Assembly: GCA_002245135.1 (NCBI GenBank)
Contig: NGBS01000880.1
Location: forward strand, 122,716-186,715
DNA from: Proteromonas lacertae
Lineage: Eukaryota > Sar > Bigyra > Opalinata > Proteromonadidae
Reading direction: 5' to 3'
DNA length: 64,000 bases
In this document: positions 1 to 12,400 of the stretch, piece after piece
Layout of the letters: each line of letters begins with the position of its first letter
How positions within the stretch are numbered: the stretch's first letter is position 1
Made by a program: the position numbers and the translations under genes
The notes under the pieces: generated by a model
Told to the model about the DNA's origin: nothing
What the model saw: the letters and a program-made list of their open reading frames with translations, nothing else
The model's database searches: none

Positions 1-3000
1 CTATTATTAATCTTATTTTGATTATTGGTTTTATATTTCTTTCTTTCTTTTTCTATTTCCATTTGATTCTCTAATAATGTATTGATTGTATTATTATTAT
101 TATGTTTTGGTTGTTGTTCATTTATTCTTTTATTCTCTTTATAAGGTAATTCTGATTCTTCATCTTGATATGTATTATCATATATTTTATTATCTTCACT
201 TTCATTATAATCATCAGTTTCTTCTTCTTCATATATTGTTGTATCATTATTTGGATCTACAAATTTCTTAGTTTTGTTCTTTTGTTGTTGTTGTTGTTGT
301 TTAATTCTATTTATATTATCATTTGGTATTTCTTCTTCTTCTTCTTCATATGAGTTACTATTACCATATCGTCCATTATATCTTTGCGGTTGATTCATTT
401 CACTTTCATCTTCATATATTGTTGTATCAACATTTGTACTATCATCATAATATGGTTTATTATTCATATTCTTCTGTTTTATCATTGGTTTTCGTTGTTC
501 ATTTATTCTTTTATTCTCTTTATAAGGTAATTCTGATTCTTCATCTTGATATGTATTATCATATATTTTATTATCTCTACTTTCATTATAATCATCATCT
601 TCATCTGCTTCTACTGTATTATTATCATTTTGTTGATTGTTTATTTCACTTTCTTCTTCATCATCTTCATCTTCATCATCATATATCATATCTTGATTAT
701 TATATTTTCTATTTGTCAATCGTTTATCTTCACTCTCATTTATTGTTGAATCAATACTTTCATTATAATCATTTTGTTGATGATATTTCTTATTCATTGA
801 TGGTTTTTGTTTGATTTTTCTATTTTTATCTTCATTTACATATTTAACATTATTTTTATTATATTTTATTTGTTGTGGTTGTGGATTTATACTACTTCCA
901 TTATTATTATTTTGATTTGGTATATCTGATTCATCTTCATATATTGTTGTATTAACATTCTCACTGTAATTATTATATAGTTGCTTTTCTTCTTCAAACA
1001 TGTTTGAATATAATTTATTACTATCACTCTTTTTATTCATTAATATATTATTCAATTTACCTATTTGTTTTATATTATCATTATTAAATGCTTTTATATT
1101 TTCACTACTATCACTGCTATTACTGTCTTCTAAACTATTTGTTATATCTTTCACTAGTGATTCAACATCACCATCAATTCCACTACTTATATTATTATTA
1201 CTTTTACTATTTAATAATAATGAAGAATTTGATGAATTTATATTTGCATTATTATTGATAATAGGTTTTATGTTTGATGTTGGTTTGAATATTGGAGGTA
1301 AATACTTTTTCTTTATCTTTTTATTATTATTTAAATTAGATGAATTATTTGCAACACTATCAAATTCACTATTTAAATTAATAGAAACAGATTTCAAATT
1401 TGATTTATTTCTTGGTTTTATAAATTCAATTATATTATTATTTGAATTGTCATTATTATTATTATATCTATTAGATGGATTTTGTTGAGATATTCTATTG
1501 AGTTTTACTACTGGTATTTTTTGAATATTTTCTTCTTTTATTTCTTTGGATGGTTTATTATTTGGATGTGTTGTTGTTAATGATTTTGATGTATTAGGTG
1601 TATTAGATGTATTAGGTGTATTAGATGTATTAGGTGTATTAGATGTATTAGGTGTATTTTGTGTATTTGATGTATTTGATGTATTTGACAATATTGAATG
1701 TTTTTGTGAAGGTATTATTTCAGATATTGATACATTGGCAATATTATTATTATTATCATTATTATTCTGTTTTAATTTCATTATATCTTTATCTATTGAA
1801 TTATCTTCAATTAAACTATTACCTTCGGAATCTGATGATGATGATGATGGAAATATTGCAGAATCAATAATCTTTTGAATTCGTTTATTTGATTCAGGAC
1901 TTGATCTAAATTGAGATATTGATTGATGTAATGATGATGATAATGAATTATTATGATTGTTATTATTGGCTTGGCTTGATTGATTATTATTTTCATTTTC
2001 ATTATCTTCTTCTTCATCTTCTTCTTCTTTATCAATATGAACTGATTTAATTGAAATATCTTTTATATTCTTCTGTTTTGATTGACTATCATTATCATCT
2101 TCTGGAAATATTGAACTATTCAACTTTTTCATTTGATTCACTTTTAAGAATGACATTGAAGAGGATGATGAAGATGATCTTTGTTGTTGTTGTTGTTGTT
2201 GAGATGGTAATGGATTAACTTCTATTTCATTATTACTTTTATTCAATTTATTTGATTGATTATGAACTTCTTCATTTTCAGATGATAGTAATGATGATAA
2301 TAAATGTCTGTTATTACTCATTACTTTATCTTGACTAGTAGGAAATAATTTCTTTTCATTTTTATTATTCATTACAAAGGTATAATCTGATGATGAAGTT
2401 TCTGAAAATATATTCGTTTCATTATTATTTGATTTATTTTTATATCTTTTAGATGAGGATGGTTGAGATAATAATGAATCACTGGAAGGAATTTCATTAT
2501 TAATATTTGGACTAATTACAAATGATTTGATCGTTTTAATTTTTGATGTATCTTTTCTTATTGATTGTTGTTTATTTGGAGAAATATATTCAGTAAATAT
2601 TCCTGTTGATGATAAATTGTTATTTTTATCTTCAATTAGTGGATTTATTCTATCAAATTCATCTTTTGACATAGATTCTCTTTCATAGAGTAAATTTATA
2701 TTTTGATTGGTTGGAAATTGTGATAAATACAAATTATTTTGTTTTTTATTTGGTGATGAAGATGATAATAAATCTGAATTGGGTTTAACTTCTATGAATT
2801 CAGGTTCAAAATGATCTTCTGCTTTTATACCATTAGATATTGAACTTGTTTCAGAGATGGATGATATTTGTAAGGATGGAAATTGTTGTTGTTGTTGTTG
2901 TGATGGATGTTGACTTAACTGTAGTGGTTCTTGTATTGAAATATTTTCAGAAGAAATTGTTGATGTTTGAACCGCATTATCTCTATGTGCTATTCCTTGG

Positions 3001-3264
3001 CCACCAAATGGGTTTTCGATTTTATAATATTCTAATTCCTATATTATGAAGATTATTGAGTTACAGCTATACTAAATTTATTGCATTTAATCTACTATCG
3101 ATTTTAAGTAATTCATCATCTTTAGAACTATTTAATTGTTTTTCAACCTATAAAATAAAGAAATACGTTTATACTTCAAATTTCTTCTTCATTATTTCAT
3201 TTTCTTGTTGAAGCTTTAGATTTTTACTTATTAGTGAGTTTTTTGTTTTTATTTTGGTTGTCAT
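1..3264 (-). CDS. N/Q/S-rich low-complexity protein with N-terminal coiled coil (3' end off window)
   Basis: The gene reads leftward from an ATG at 3264 and stays open to the left edge, so its C-terminus is missing. Two short introns (3148-3174, 27 bp; 3039-3072, 34 bp) are needed to keep the frame; both are GTATA...TAG. The first roughly 60 residues are Lys/Glu/Leu-rich and likely a short coiled coil. The remaining ~1,000 residues are Asn, Ser, Gln, Asp and Glu-rich with polyQ and polyD/E tracts, an SNTPNT tandem repeat and a duplicated 35-residue block. No known domain is visible. Such composition suggests a largely disordered scaffold or regulatory protein, but function is unknown. Confidence 0.75.
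113..216. repeat. Direct repeat copy A (coding)
   Basis: About 104 bp nearly identical to 494-597 (offset 381 bp; one dinucleotide difference visible at 196-197). Both copies lie inside the low-complexity minus-strand gene and encode the same acidic, Tyr-containing block in the same frame, so this is an internal coding duplication. Confidence 0.85.
494..597. repeat. Direct repeat copy B (coding)
   Basis: Second copy of the 104-bp segment at 113-216, same orientation and same reading frame. Confidence 0.85.
1588..1690. repeat. 18-bp tandem repeat (coding)
   Basis: Alternating gatgta/ttaggtgta units form about three and a half clean 18-bp copies to ~1659, then degenerate copies. On the minus strand they encode a Ser-Asn-Thr/Pro-Asn-Thr repeat within the low-complexity protein. 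Confidence 0.8.
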
Positions 3265-3430
3265 TGTGGTAAAAAAATTAAAAACTATATTCTCAAACTT
3301 GTTTGATATTCAAAAAAATGACAGTTTTGTTTTTGAATGTTACTTTTGAATAAATCAACAAATAACATGTATTACATAATATTTACTTCATTTCTATAAA
3401 GGATCGAGTAAAAATTAATTAAATTTACAT

Positions 3431-4463
3431 TTAATAACTAACAAAATCTTTCAAATCATTCCACACATTGTCTAAGTCCAAAGGAAAACTAATTTCATTC
3501 AACAATGGCAAAAATGGCACATATTTACTCTCTTCCATTTCTTCACAATTGAACAAACTCTATATACAAAATAATAATCCCTGTAATAAATACATAAATA
3601 TATTCTACTAAATCTGTATTATCATTAACCATTAATATTTCATTTCTATACCTTATTAAAATGACAATAGAAAATCTAATTATAATTGACCAACCATCAC
3701 TGAAAAATTGATCCCACAGATTATCTCTTTCATTTTTAGAGAGTATAAATGTTTGTGTAAATAAAGTAATCCAATGTTTCAAATAAACATACAATACAAT
3801 ATCATAGGATAGATTATTAAGATGTTGAAATAAACTGAAATCACATATCTATATATATATGTCATTTATATAAATATATATGTATAATACTCTTAAATTT
3901 TCATAAAATTTATCTTTTAATATATTAATTTGAGGTATTCCTTGGTTGAATAATTTCTCAAAACAAAATTTCTTGTGTTTTATCATCTGATACATTAACA
4001 AAAATGATTGTTCTTGATTTCCTTTTGATAGAATGTAACATAACAAATAATTCATCCCTTGAACATATCCTAATTCAGGAATTGCTGATGCTAATGCTAT
4101 TAATACTTTCCGAAGAGATTCTGTTGTAATATTGTAATATTGAGCTGCTAATTTACTTCTTGGAACATCTAAATCTATTTGATTTAATTGCTCTTGAGAT
4201 ATAGGTCTAAATATCACTTTCATTATACATACTGTTCAACAAATGAGGAATATTCAGGAGTATCGTCTTTTATGTGTGATAATTTAATCCAATATATTAT
4301 TTTTGATTGATTATCTAAAGTATCTGTAGATAGACTATTAAAATAAGCAAAATAGCAAATACAAAAAAAAATTTGCTTTGTCTTGAATATAATCCTTTGT
4401 ATCTTTTAGTGTCTGAACAGTCATATTTGTCATACTATTTAAACTGCTCCAAAACCTTTCCAT
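3431..4463 (-). CDS. TBC domain Rab GTPase-activating protein
   Basis: Five exons join cleanly from ATG 4463 to TAA at 3431-3433 through four introns (28, 26, 42 and about 49 bp). The ~280-residue product shows the TBC signature: a W-x-K-L-S opening, the arginine-finger motif IDLDVPR, the glutamine-finger motif ELGYVQGMNYL, and the C-terminal helices KHWITLF and LWDQFFSDGW. TBC proteins speed GTP hydrolysis by Rab GTPases in membrane traffic; both catalytic residues (Arg and Gln) are present, so it is probably active. The domain nearly fills the protein, leaving little room for targeting regions. Confidence 0.85.
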
Positions 4464-5024
4464 GCTTCATAAATTGATAATGAAAACTCAATGAAACGAA
4501 TTAGATTTTTTATTCATTTTAAAATAGAATAATTCAGTGTAACAGTTCATGGAATGATCAAAATATTCATCCAAGTGTAGAATATGTTAACAATATAAAT
4601 AAGAATATAATATGAGGTAATGTGATAGAAATGTGAAAATCACCACAAATTGGAGTTTTCTTACTGGAGAATGTTGTATATATATGATATTATATAATTA
4701 TACATCCAGTATGTGTAGTATATAATCTTAATTAACGAAAATTAGAAAGTAAAACTAATGAGTGGTAGATATAACAGATATTCGTATATCATGATGTATG
4801 TAAATTATATGGTGTGTAATATGGTGAATTAGAGTAGAGATGGTATAATCCCAATGAAATAATATTCTGTTGTTTATCAAAGAAATTGAGTATAGAAGCA
4901 ATGATTATTTCTGCAATTATTCAATAAAAAAGTGTATGAAAAAATATGTATGTAAAAAGTAATTATGTAAATACATCCTGCATTTTGAGTATGTAAAATT
5001 GAGTGAGAATTTACATAAATAGAA
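4464..5024. other. Intergenic, divergent upstream region
   Basis: This 561-bp AT-rich stretch separates two divergently oriented start codons (TBC protein on minus, giant AAA protein on plus). I see no ORF or RNA gene in it. The TGAAACGAATT motif at 4492-4502 is the only recurring signal noted. Confidence 0.6.
4492..4502. promoter_or_regulatory. GAAACG(A/G)AT motif upstream of TBC gene
   Basis: TGAAACGAATT lies 29 bp upstream of the TBC start codon. Similar sequences occur shortly upstream of other genes in the window (30064, 48959, 60132 reversed, 61813). Confidence 0.35.
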
Positions 5025-6382
5025 ATGAACTGTAATGTTTATTTAATTGTCCAAGGTATACCACCAAAGCAATTGAATGTAAATCTTTTATCTACATGTA
5101 GTAGTTTTATTGACAGACTAGCAGTATAGTTAATTTAATAATTTTGAAATAGGGTATATATAACTTATCATCTCAACAATTGATATTAACAACATATTCT
5201 CGTGGAATTATTCCATATAGTAATATTGCTCTCTCAACATGTCTTTCAAATAATGATTACATATTCGTCTCACAGAAAGAATTACATTCTCAACAGCAAA
5301 TTCTACCTAAAAAACAGCAATTAGTTGAAAGACAATCACTAACTGAACCACAGCTTGCAAATCAGCAATATCAACAAATTGCTGAACCACACTATCGACA
5401 AAGTCAAACTCAACCACAAACTCAGCAAAGTCAACCACAGTATCAACAACAAGGTAATAAATTTATGAAAATTGCTCAGGGAAAAAATATAATACAACAA
5501 CAAAATGGTAATCCAATTTATACTCCTCATAGATATAATGGAAGAACAATTTTTACAAATCAATATCCATATCTTTATCAACAACAGCATATAACAGAAT
5601 ATACTACACAACGTTATCAAAATCCTTCAATAGTTATATCTCCTCAATCAAATTATCTATATCCAAATCCTACTATACCACCTAATATTGGTGTTAATCA
5701 ACCTTTTCTACCTCCACTTCCTGCACCACCACCATATGATGTAAATCCTCAACAACTTCTTCCGGCATTTGGTGTAAATCCACCTCCACCACCTCCACCA
5801 TATGATGTAAATCCTCAACAATTTCCTCCTGCACTTGGTGCAAATCCATCACCACCATCTCCTCCAACATTTGATAATTCAAATCCTCCCCTTCCATCTT
5901 CGATAAGTGAAGAACAACAGCATATAATTGATAATAAACCTGAAGATAATAATGGTAATATACCAACTGAAAATAAACACAAGAAAGGAATGAAAAGAAG
6001 AGTTATAAATCCAGATTCAGATTCAGATAGTTCATATCAATCAGATGAAAATAGTGAAGGTGATAACAATGAAGAGAATGAAGAAGAAAACGAGATGAAT
6101 AATATTCCTGAAGAAACTTCAAATGTGAAAGCTGATTATACCGTTTATGATATTATTACTATTCACCCATATGTGAAGTGTTCTATATTGATTCAATATG
6201 AAACAGGTGAAATTGATTGTATTTCATTAGATAATTTATACATGAGGAATAATGATGGAAAAGTATATCCATCATTACCTTCTACATTAATTTGTGGATT
6301 AGATTATGTAGTAAAAGATTCTAAAATTGGTTTTCAATATATAGAAGAAAATAAAAAGAAAAATTTACATTACCATTATTAG
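5025..6382 (+). CDS. N-terminal segment of giant AAA+/VWA protein (Q- and Pro-rich)
   Basis: No ATG lies in frame upstream of the long open stretch, but ATG 5025 joins it in frame if an intron 5079-5152 (GTAAAT...AAATAG, 74 bp) is removed. The segment is Gln-rich, then Pro-rich with two PPPYDVNPQQ repeats containing PPxY motifs, then acidic Ser/Asp/Glu-rich, then a compact region. It ends at TAG 6380-6382, yet the frame one base back is open from 6355 and runs without a stop into the downstream AAA+ segment. I therefore read it as the N-terminal part of one gene spanning 5025-19530, broken here by a frame change. Confidence 0.65.
6361..6367 (+). other. Frame break with A_AAT_TTA heptamer
   Basis: In the upstream frame the codons read AAA AAT TTA, so A_AAT_TTA fits the X_XXY_YYZ pattern for -1 ribosomal slippage. 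A -1 step here enters exactly the frame that continues to 9438. A missing A in the adjacent A-run or a weak-site intron (for example 6330-6382) would give the same outcome. Confidence 0.4.
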
Positions 6383-6471
6383 AAACAAGAAGTGATAATA
6401 ACATTATTCCTGAAAAGATATATTTCCATCAAATATGTGATTGTAAAGAAAAATCCTATTGTTTTTCATCA

Positions 6472-9438
6472 TTGAATAATAAATTTGTTACTTGTCATAC
6501 TGATATAATGATTATTCATTCTCCAGATGAATCATTGGAAGTAATTGAAGAAAGAAAGAGAATAATAAAATGTCAACCATATAGAGATGTAACAGCTATA
6601 AATAAAAGATCTCAAGCTGTTTTAACTGAAAATGCATTAAAAAGAATGAAAATCATAGAAGATGGAATAGAAAAGAATACTCCATTATTAGTTGAAGGTA
6701 AAACTTCAAGTGCCAAAACATTCACAGTTGAGCAAGTGTGTATGAATGGTCAAATTCCATTAATTCGATATAATTTCAGTCCATCATCAGTAATTGATGA
6801 ATTGATAGGAAATGTGATAATAAAAACAATAGATGGTAAATCAACTCCAATATTCCAATTAGGTCCATTTTCTGAAGCTTTTATTGAAGGAAAAGTGATA
6901 TTATTGGATGAATTGTCATTAGCAAATATTGAAGTAGTTCAAGCAATAATGAATGTTTTAGATTCTCATGAATTATATGTTGATTCAATTAAATATGGTT
7001 ATACAAAATATGATATGAATCCTAGTTTCAGAATAATAGCAACTCAAAATCCAGCTGGTTCAATATATAAAAGAACCAAAATTGATGAAACAATGATGTC
7101 TAGATTCAGATATATTGATTCAAGATTCTTCCCAGAAATTAGTAAAGAAGAGTTGAAGAGTATATTAGAATCAATTGGAAATATTAATCAGGATAATGTG
7201 AATGATATTTTAAATTCTCATCAAAATGCTTTAGCCAATCATCCAGATAGAGTTTATACATTGAGAGATTGTATTAGAGCAAATACTCTAATAACATCAG
7301 CTAAATGTTCTTCAAAAATAGCTACAGAGATTGTTTATGGTGATATATTACCAACAAATAAATTGGATTTATCTAAATCACCTGAAATTAGTAAATCTAC
7401 TTTATTTCCATTGAATGAAACTATTTGGAATAATCTTTGTCAATACATAAAAGCAATATTTAAATCAGGTTGTCATATTTTATTATGTAGTGAGAATGAA
7501 TATACAGCTAGAAAGTATGTATTATCATATCTCCAATCTATTCATGATAATGAAAAACCCAATATTATAAGATGTACAAGTGGAACAACGACTGAGAATT
7601 TAGTTGGAATGTTTCAATTAGAAGGAAATAATAATAATGAAGAAAACAGAGTGATAAGTACAAAATGGCATGATTCTCCTTTAGTAAAAAGTATAATCAA
7701 TGGAGAAACTTGTTTTCTTCAATCATTAGATAATATGAAATCTAATTCAATCGAAAGATTGAATTCTTCATTAGAAATAATACCAAATGATGGATGTAAA
7801 CAGAAAGTGAGATTTGATGAAAGAATTGAAGAACCAGAAATTGATATTCATCCAAATTTCAGAATAATTGCAAGTGTTTCAAATAATGGTTTAATGAAAT
7901 TCTCTCCTGCTTTGATTAATAGATTTATATTAGTTACTTTACCAGATGAAAAAATAGAAAATGCATTTGAAGAAAGTGATGAGAATAAAAAAGAGATGAT
8001 AAATACTTTCTGTGAATCATTCTTCAAAGAAGAAACAAAGAAACATATAAATGAATTAACAAAATATTATGAAAAACATTCAAAATATTTAGAATGTTAT
8101 GAAGGATTATTTGAAGGAGTTGAAGAAAGAAGAGAGTTATTAAGTGAAATATTAATATCATTAATCACACACAGATCAATAGCTTTATTTGGACATAAAG
8201 AAAGTGGTAAAAGTTATTTAATAGAACAACTATTGAATGGAAGTTATAATCCAATAAAATCTCTAGCATTATATATCTCTCCAGAAACTGAAATTGATCA
8301 ATTGTTAGGATTTTTCACCAAGGATAGAGAATTTCATCGAGGTGTAGTTATATCAGCAATGGAAGAAGGTGTAGTATTGATGATTGAACATTCTCATTTA
8401 TTATCAAGTGATATATTACAATTGTTTGAAACATTTATTGATCCAACCACTAATGAATTTGAATATATGAATAAAATCTTCAAAATACATCCATCATTCA
8501 GAGTAATATTCAATTTCACAACATCTGGTGATAGAAAACCAACTCAATCAATACCTTGTTATTGTCCAAGTTTTGAAATAAAAGAATATACAAATGAAGA
8601 AAAGAGTAAGATATTTGACTTACCAAAAGAAATATTTGAAAATGATTTATTCTCAATGACTCAACTTAAATTTATTGTTCAAATGGAATTAATTTGCGAA
8701 GAAAACTTGCCTTATTTACTTGGTTTATATTGTGATGAAAGTAAAATATCATTATTAGATGAGATATTCAAAGATATAATCAAAAATACAACAATCGAGA
8801 CATTTTTGAAAAGTAAAATTAATTTCGTAAAAGAAAAGAATCATTATGCTCTATCAAAGTATAATATATCAACAACATGTGAATTAAATAAAATATCTGA
8901 TAATGTTGATAATTGGTATTTGGAAAGTCTATTTCGATTATCGTTATTATCATCAAGTGATTGTCAAGCACCAGTTTTATATATTACATGTGAATCATTC
9001 CAAGAATCTTTAATGAAAGATTTATATGAAGATAATGGAAGATTTATCGAATTATCAAGATCTTATGATTCTTCTTATTTGATAGGAAGTACTTTAATTT
9101 CCAGTCCATCTGAGTTATTAACAACAATGAATCAAATAGCAACATCATATAAAAAATACAATAATCATAATCCAAGTAATTCATTTGTTAAATGGAAGAA
9201 TAATATGGAGGAAATAATGAAATATAATGAAGAATCTTGTTTATTCTTCAAACCTGGTTTGATAATGACAAGTTTTATAACTGATGAAACATTGATATTA
9301 AATCATTTTGATCTTATAAGTGAATCTGTTTTACCAAGAATAACAGGATTGTTAGAGTTATACAAAGGAAATATGTTTTATAATAGAAATGATAGTAACC
9401 AATATCATTATTCAGTTTATGAAGATATAATGAATTAA
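6472..9438 (+). CDS. Midasin-like AAA+ segment, modules 1-4
   Basis: The open frame starts at about 6355; the first internal ATG is at 6508, so no independent start is compelling. Module 1 has a Walker A-like GKTSSAKT (residues 76-83 from 6472) and Walker B ILLDEL. Module 2 is degenerate. Module 3 has GHKESGKS (574-581) with a changed Walker B (IEH). Module 4 is degenerate. With the two modules after 9472 this makes six, the number found in midasin and dynein rings. The reading ends at an in-frame TAA (9436-9438), after which the same frame stays open. The likely role is ATP-driven remodelling by a single-chain AAA+ hexamer. Confidence 0.75.
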   Translation: MNNKFVTCHTDIMIIHSPDESLEVIEERKRIIKCQPYRDVTAINKRSQAVLTENALKRMKIIEDGIEKNTPLLVEGKTSSAKTFTVEQVCMNGQIPLIRYNFSPSSVIDELIGNVIIKTIDGKSTPIFQLGPFSEAFIEGKVILLDELSLANIEVVQAIMNVLDSHELYVDSIKYGYTKYDMNPSFRIIATQNPAGSIYKRTKIDETMMSRFRYIDSRFFPEISKEELKSILESIGNINQDNVNDILNSHQNALANHPDRVYTLRDCIRANTLITSAKCSSKIATEIVYGDILPTNKLDLSKSPEISKSTLFPLNETIWNNLCQYIKAIFKSGCHILLCSENEYTARKYVLSYLQSIHDNEKPNIIRCTSGTTTENLVGMFQLEGNNNNEENRVISTKWHDSPLVKSIINGETCFLQSLDNMKSNSIERLNSSLEIIPNDGCKQKVRFDERIEEPEIDIHPNFRIIASVSNNGLMKFSPALINRFILVTLPDEKIENAFEESDENKKEMINTFCESFFKEETKKHINELTKYYEKHSKYLECYEGLFEGVEERRELLSEILISLITHRSIALFGHKESGKSYLIEQLLNGSYNPIKSLALYISPETEIDQLLGFFTKDREFHRGVVISAMEEGVVLMIEHSHLLSSDILQLFETFIDPTTNEFEYMNKIFKIHPSFRVIFNFTTSGDRKPTQSIPCYCPSFEIKEYTNEEKSKIFDLPKEIFENDLFSMTQLKFIVQMELICEENLPYLLGLYCDESKISLLDEIFKDIIKNTTIETFLKSKINFVKEKNHYALSKYNISTTCELNKISDNVDNWYLESLFRLSLLSSSDCQAPVLYITCESFQESLMKDLYEDNGRFIELSRSYDSSYLIGSTLISSPSELLTTMNQIATSYKKYNNHNPSNSFVKWKNNMEEIMKYNEESCLFFKPGLIMTSFITDETLILNHFDLISESVLPRITGLLELYKGNMFYNRNDSNQYHYSVYEDIMN
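9436..9438 (+). other. In-frame TAA inside the giant AAA+ gene
   Basis: The frame before and after this TAA is the same; the ten codons to the next ATG (9472) look like ordinary coding sequence. It may be a real gene end, read-through, part of a weak intron, or a mutation. Confidence 0.5.
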
Positions 9439-9471
9439 ATAAAAGATATAAGAAGTTATGTTCCACCCAAG

Positions 9472-12400
9472 ATGATAGGAGTAATAAGTAATAGTGATTT
9501 TAATAGAATTAATGATAAATCATTATTCTTGCCAATCTATTGTCCAAATCCAACAGAAACAGAAATAATCAGAAGATTTCCATTATATAAAGTTATAAAA
9601 GGATATCCATTACACTTTTACACATTAGAGAATAGAATAAAGAAGTGTTTTAGAAATCCAATTGATTCAATGTTTTATTTAGATTATATATCAAGAAATC
9701 ATCAATCAAGATATGAATTACTAAGATTGGAAAAAAACAAATCTGTTTCTCAACCATTACAAAGACTATTCAAATTAGATAATAAGAATTCTGAAGAAGT
9801 ATCAGGGAATTTGGATGTTGATAAATTATTGAAAGAAGTATTTAGTGTTAGTTTTATGGATGTGTATGATAAGATTCAAGATTATTTGAATAAGAATAAT
9901 AATGATACATTCTATCTAGGTCCAACCACAGTTCATATGATATTGACATTATTATTAGGAATACAATCGAATTTACCAGTGATATTAGAAGGTGATCCAG
10001 GTGTTGGTAAATCAGTAACAGCTCAACATGTTTATAATGCTTTGAATATTCCAATATTCAGATTTAATTTATCACCAAATATAACAATTCAAGAATTATT
10101 TTGTACTTTAACAGTTGATAATGAAGGAAAATCAATACCTCAATCAGGAATAATAACAAAGATATTAGAAAATCATGTAGATGATGAAGAAATAGGATTT
10201 CTATTTGATGAATTAAATTTAGCTCCATCTGATGTATTGGATGAGTTTTACACATTTATAAAATGTTGTACTGATAAGAATAAAACAACATTTGATGCTC
10301 CTGGTTATGGAACAATAAAACTACCAAAGAAAGTTAATATAATTTGTACTTTAAATCCTGCTTCAATGACAAGTAACAGATCTTCTTTATCAAGTAATTT
10401 ATTAACAATTAGTTTATACCATAATGATATATCATATCAATTATCTGAATTATTGACAATAGGCAAACAAATATTAAAACAAAGTGAAAATCCAGAAGAT
10501 GGAGCTGAAGATATAGAAAAGTTCAATCAAATAATCAATCAATTATTTGAACAATCCTTAAGACTTGGAAAACAAATAGGTATAGGATTTACATTGAGAG
10601 AACCAATCAAAGCAATAGAAGTGTGGAGAAGTTTTGATATAAAAGCTGATATAAAAGCAGCTTTATGGTTGATATTTGGATGTAAATACAATCAGTATGA
10701 TATTCAAGAAATTGAGAAAGTTTTATCAATCAATAATAAGATGGATATAAAACTGATAGGTAAAGAAGAAAATACATTATTAACAGGTCCTTGGTCAATT
10801 CCATTCTCAAAAGAATCTTGTGGATTTGATTTTAATCAATTTACAACTTCAGAAAAATCCTTAGCTTATAAAATAGCTTTATCATATATATCCAAAAGAG
10901 CAGTGATATTATATGGTCCATCTCCATCTGGCAAAAGTTATGTATTAAGAAGATTAGCAGAATTATATAATCAGACATTGATAGTTGTTCCATTGAATAG
11001 TGAAAGTACTACATCTTCGTTAATAGGTAGAATGGAATTAAATCTATCTGAAAAAGGTAGAAAAGATTCGATTGAATTTAAGAAAGGTCCATTATTAACA
11101 GCTATAGAAAAAGGATGTTGGATAGTAATAGAAGATATAAATCTAGCAAGTGGTGATATTTTGGAAAGATTAAACTCATTATGTGAAGAAAATCCTGAAT
11201 TGAAAATAACTGAATATAATGGTGAAAATGGAGATGAAGAAATAAGATATACAAGAGATAATCCCAAAGCTGAATATAGAATTCATGATAATTTTCGAAT
11301 TTATTTCTCTTTTTCAACAACCAATCTAGCAACAATTCCAGCTCCATTGTTAAGTCGTTGTATAGAGATATATGCTAATCCATTAAACACAGTAGAATCT
11401 GCTCAAGAATTGTGTTATATAAAAGAAAAAGAGGATGAAGTGAAATGTTTTGGAAAAGAAATTCCAATTAATTTCAGAAATATACTGAGATATTTGAATA
11501 ATCCAAATGATGAAAGCTATGAATTTGAATTTCATATGAGAAGAGAATCAAAATATCCAATATTAGTAAAACCTCCAGAAACTAATACATCAAATATAAG
11601 TATATTAATCAAAAGATTGAAAGATAAGAATGTTGATAAAATTGAAGATTTGATAGAACAAGTAATGAATGATAGTATATTGATGTTTAACAGGAATGGA
11701 AGTAATAGTGAACATTCCCAAATATACCAAATAATAAATTCTAACTACACATCATCATTATTATATTATCCACTTTATCAGATATATTCAACAGTGAATA
11801 AGAATTTTGGTAAAAATACAACAATAATTGAATGTAATCCAAATCTTCAAAGATGGATTTTATTCAAATCCTTCAAACTATCTTCATCAGAGAAATTAAA
11901 GTCAGTGCATAAATGCCCTTTGATTGATATAGAAGATAATGAAATATGTAAATTAAAAGAATATTATAAATTCAAAAAAGATTCAGATGAATTGTTGTTA
12001 TGTTATATAATAGGTAAAGATAAAGTATTTTTGGATGATGAACAATCAAAATGGTATGAATATAGAGAAATGTTTAGGGATATAATTGAAAAGATAGATG
12101 AATTAGGTCCAATAGAAGTAATAGAGAATATAATGAACAGAACACTATATTTATTGAAGAAATGTTCATCAAATATATCAAGAAGACCAAAAGAAAACAC
12201 AGGAATAACTGATTTACTATTTGATGAGATTCAAAGAATATATGATGAATTTGATGAATCAATGAAAGATACAACTTTAAAACTGAATAGATTCAAAAGA
12301 ATTGGTAAATATTTTGAAGAATATTCTTTGTTTTATACTGAAATGAAAGATTTAAAAGCAATATCTATGATAAGAGAACAAGATAAGAGACAAAGAGTGA

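Noticed and set aside
1588-1690. CRISPR-like array
   Set aside because: The 18-bp units are contiguous, in frame and encode a repeated peptide; there are no spacers.
1-1900. Plus-strand ORFs encoding Leu/Tyr/His/Ile-rich peptides
   Set aside because: They are the complement of the N/D/E-rich minus-strand gene, which has a consistent frame, start codon and introns.
6265-6368. AT-AC intron (ATATCC...AC) that would fix the frame break in the giant gene
   Set aside because: The frame works, but there is no branch-like sequence near the 3' end, the segment reads as ordinary coding sequence, and it is much longer than the clean AT-AC examples.
9436-9438. Reassigned TAA codon (ciliate-like code)
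   Set aside because: eRF1 keeps TASNIKS and YLCDNKF, and many genes in the window end in TAA without in-frame TAA inside.
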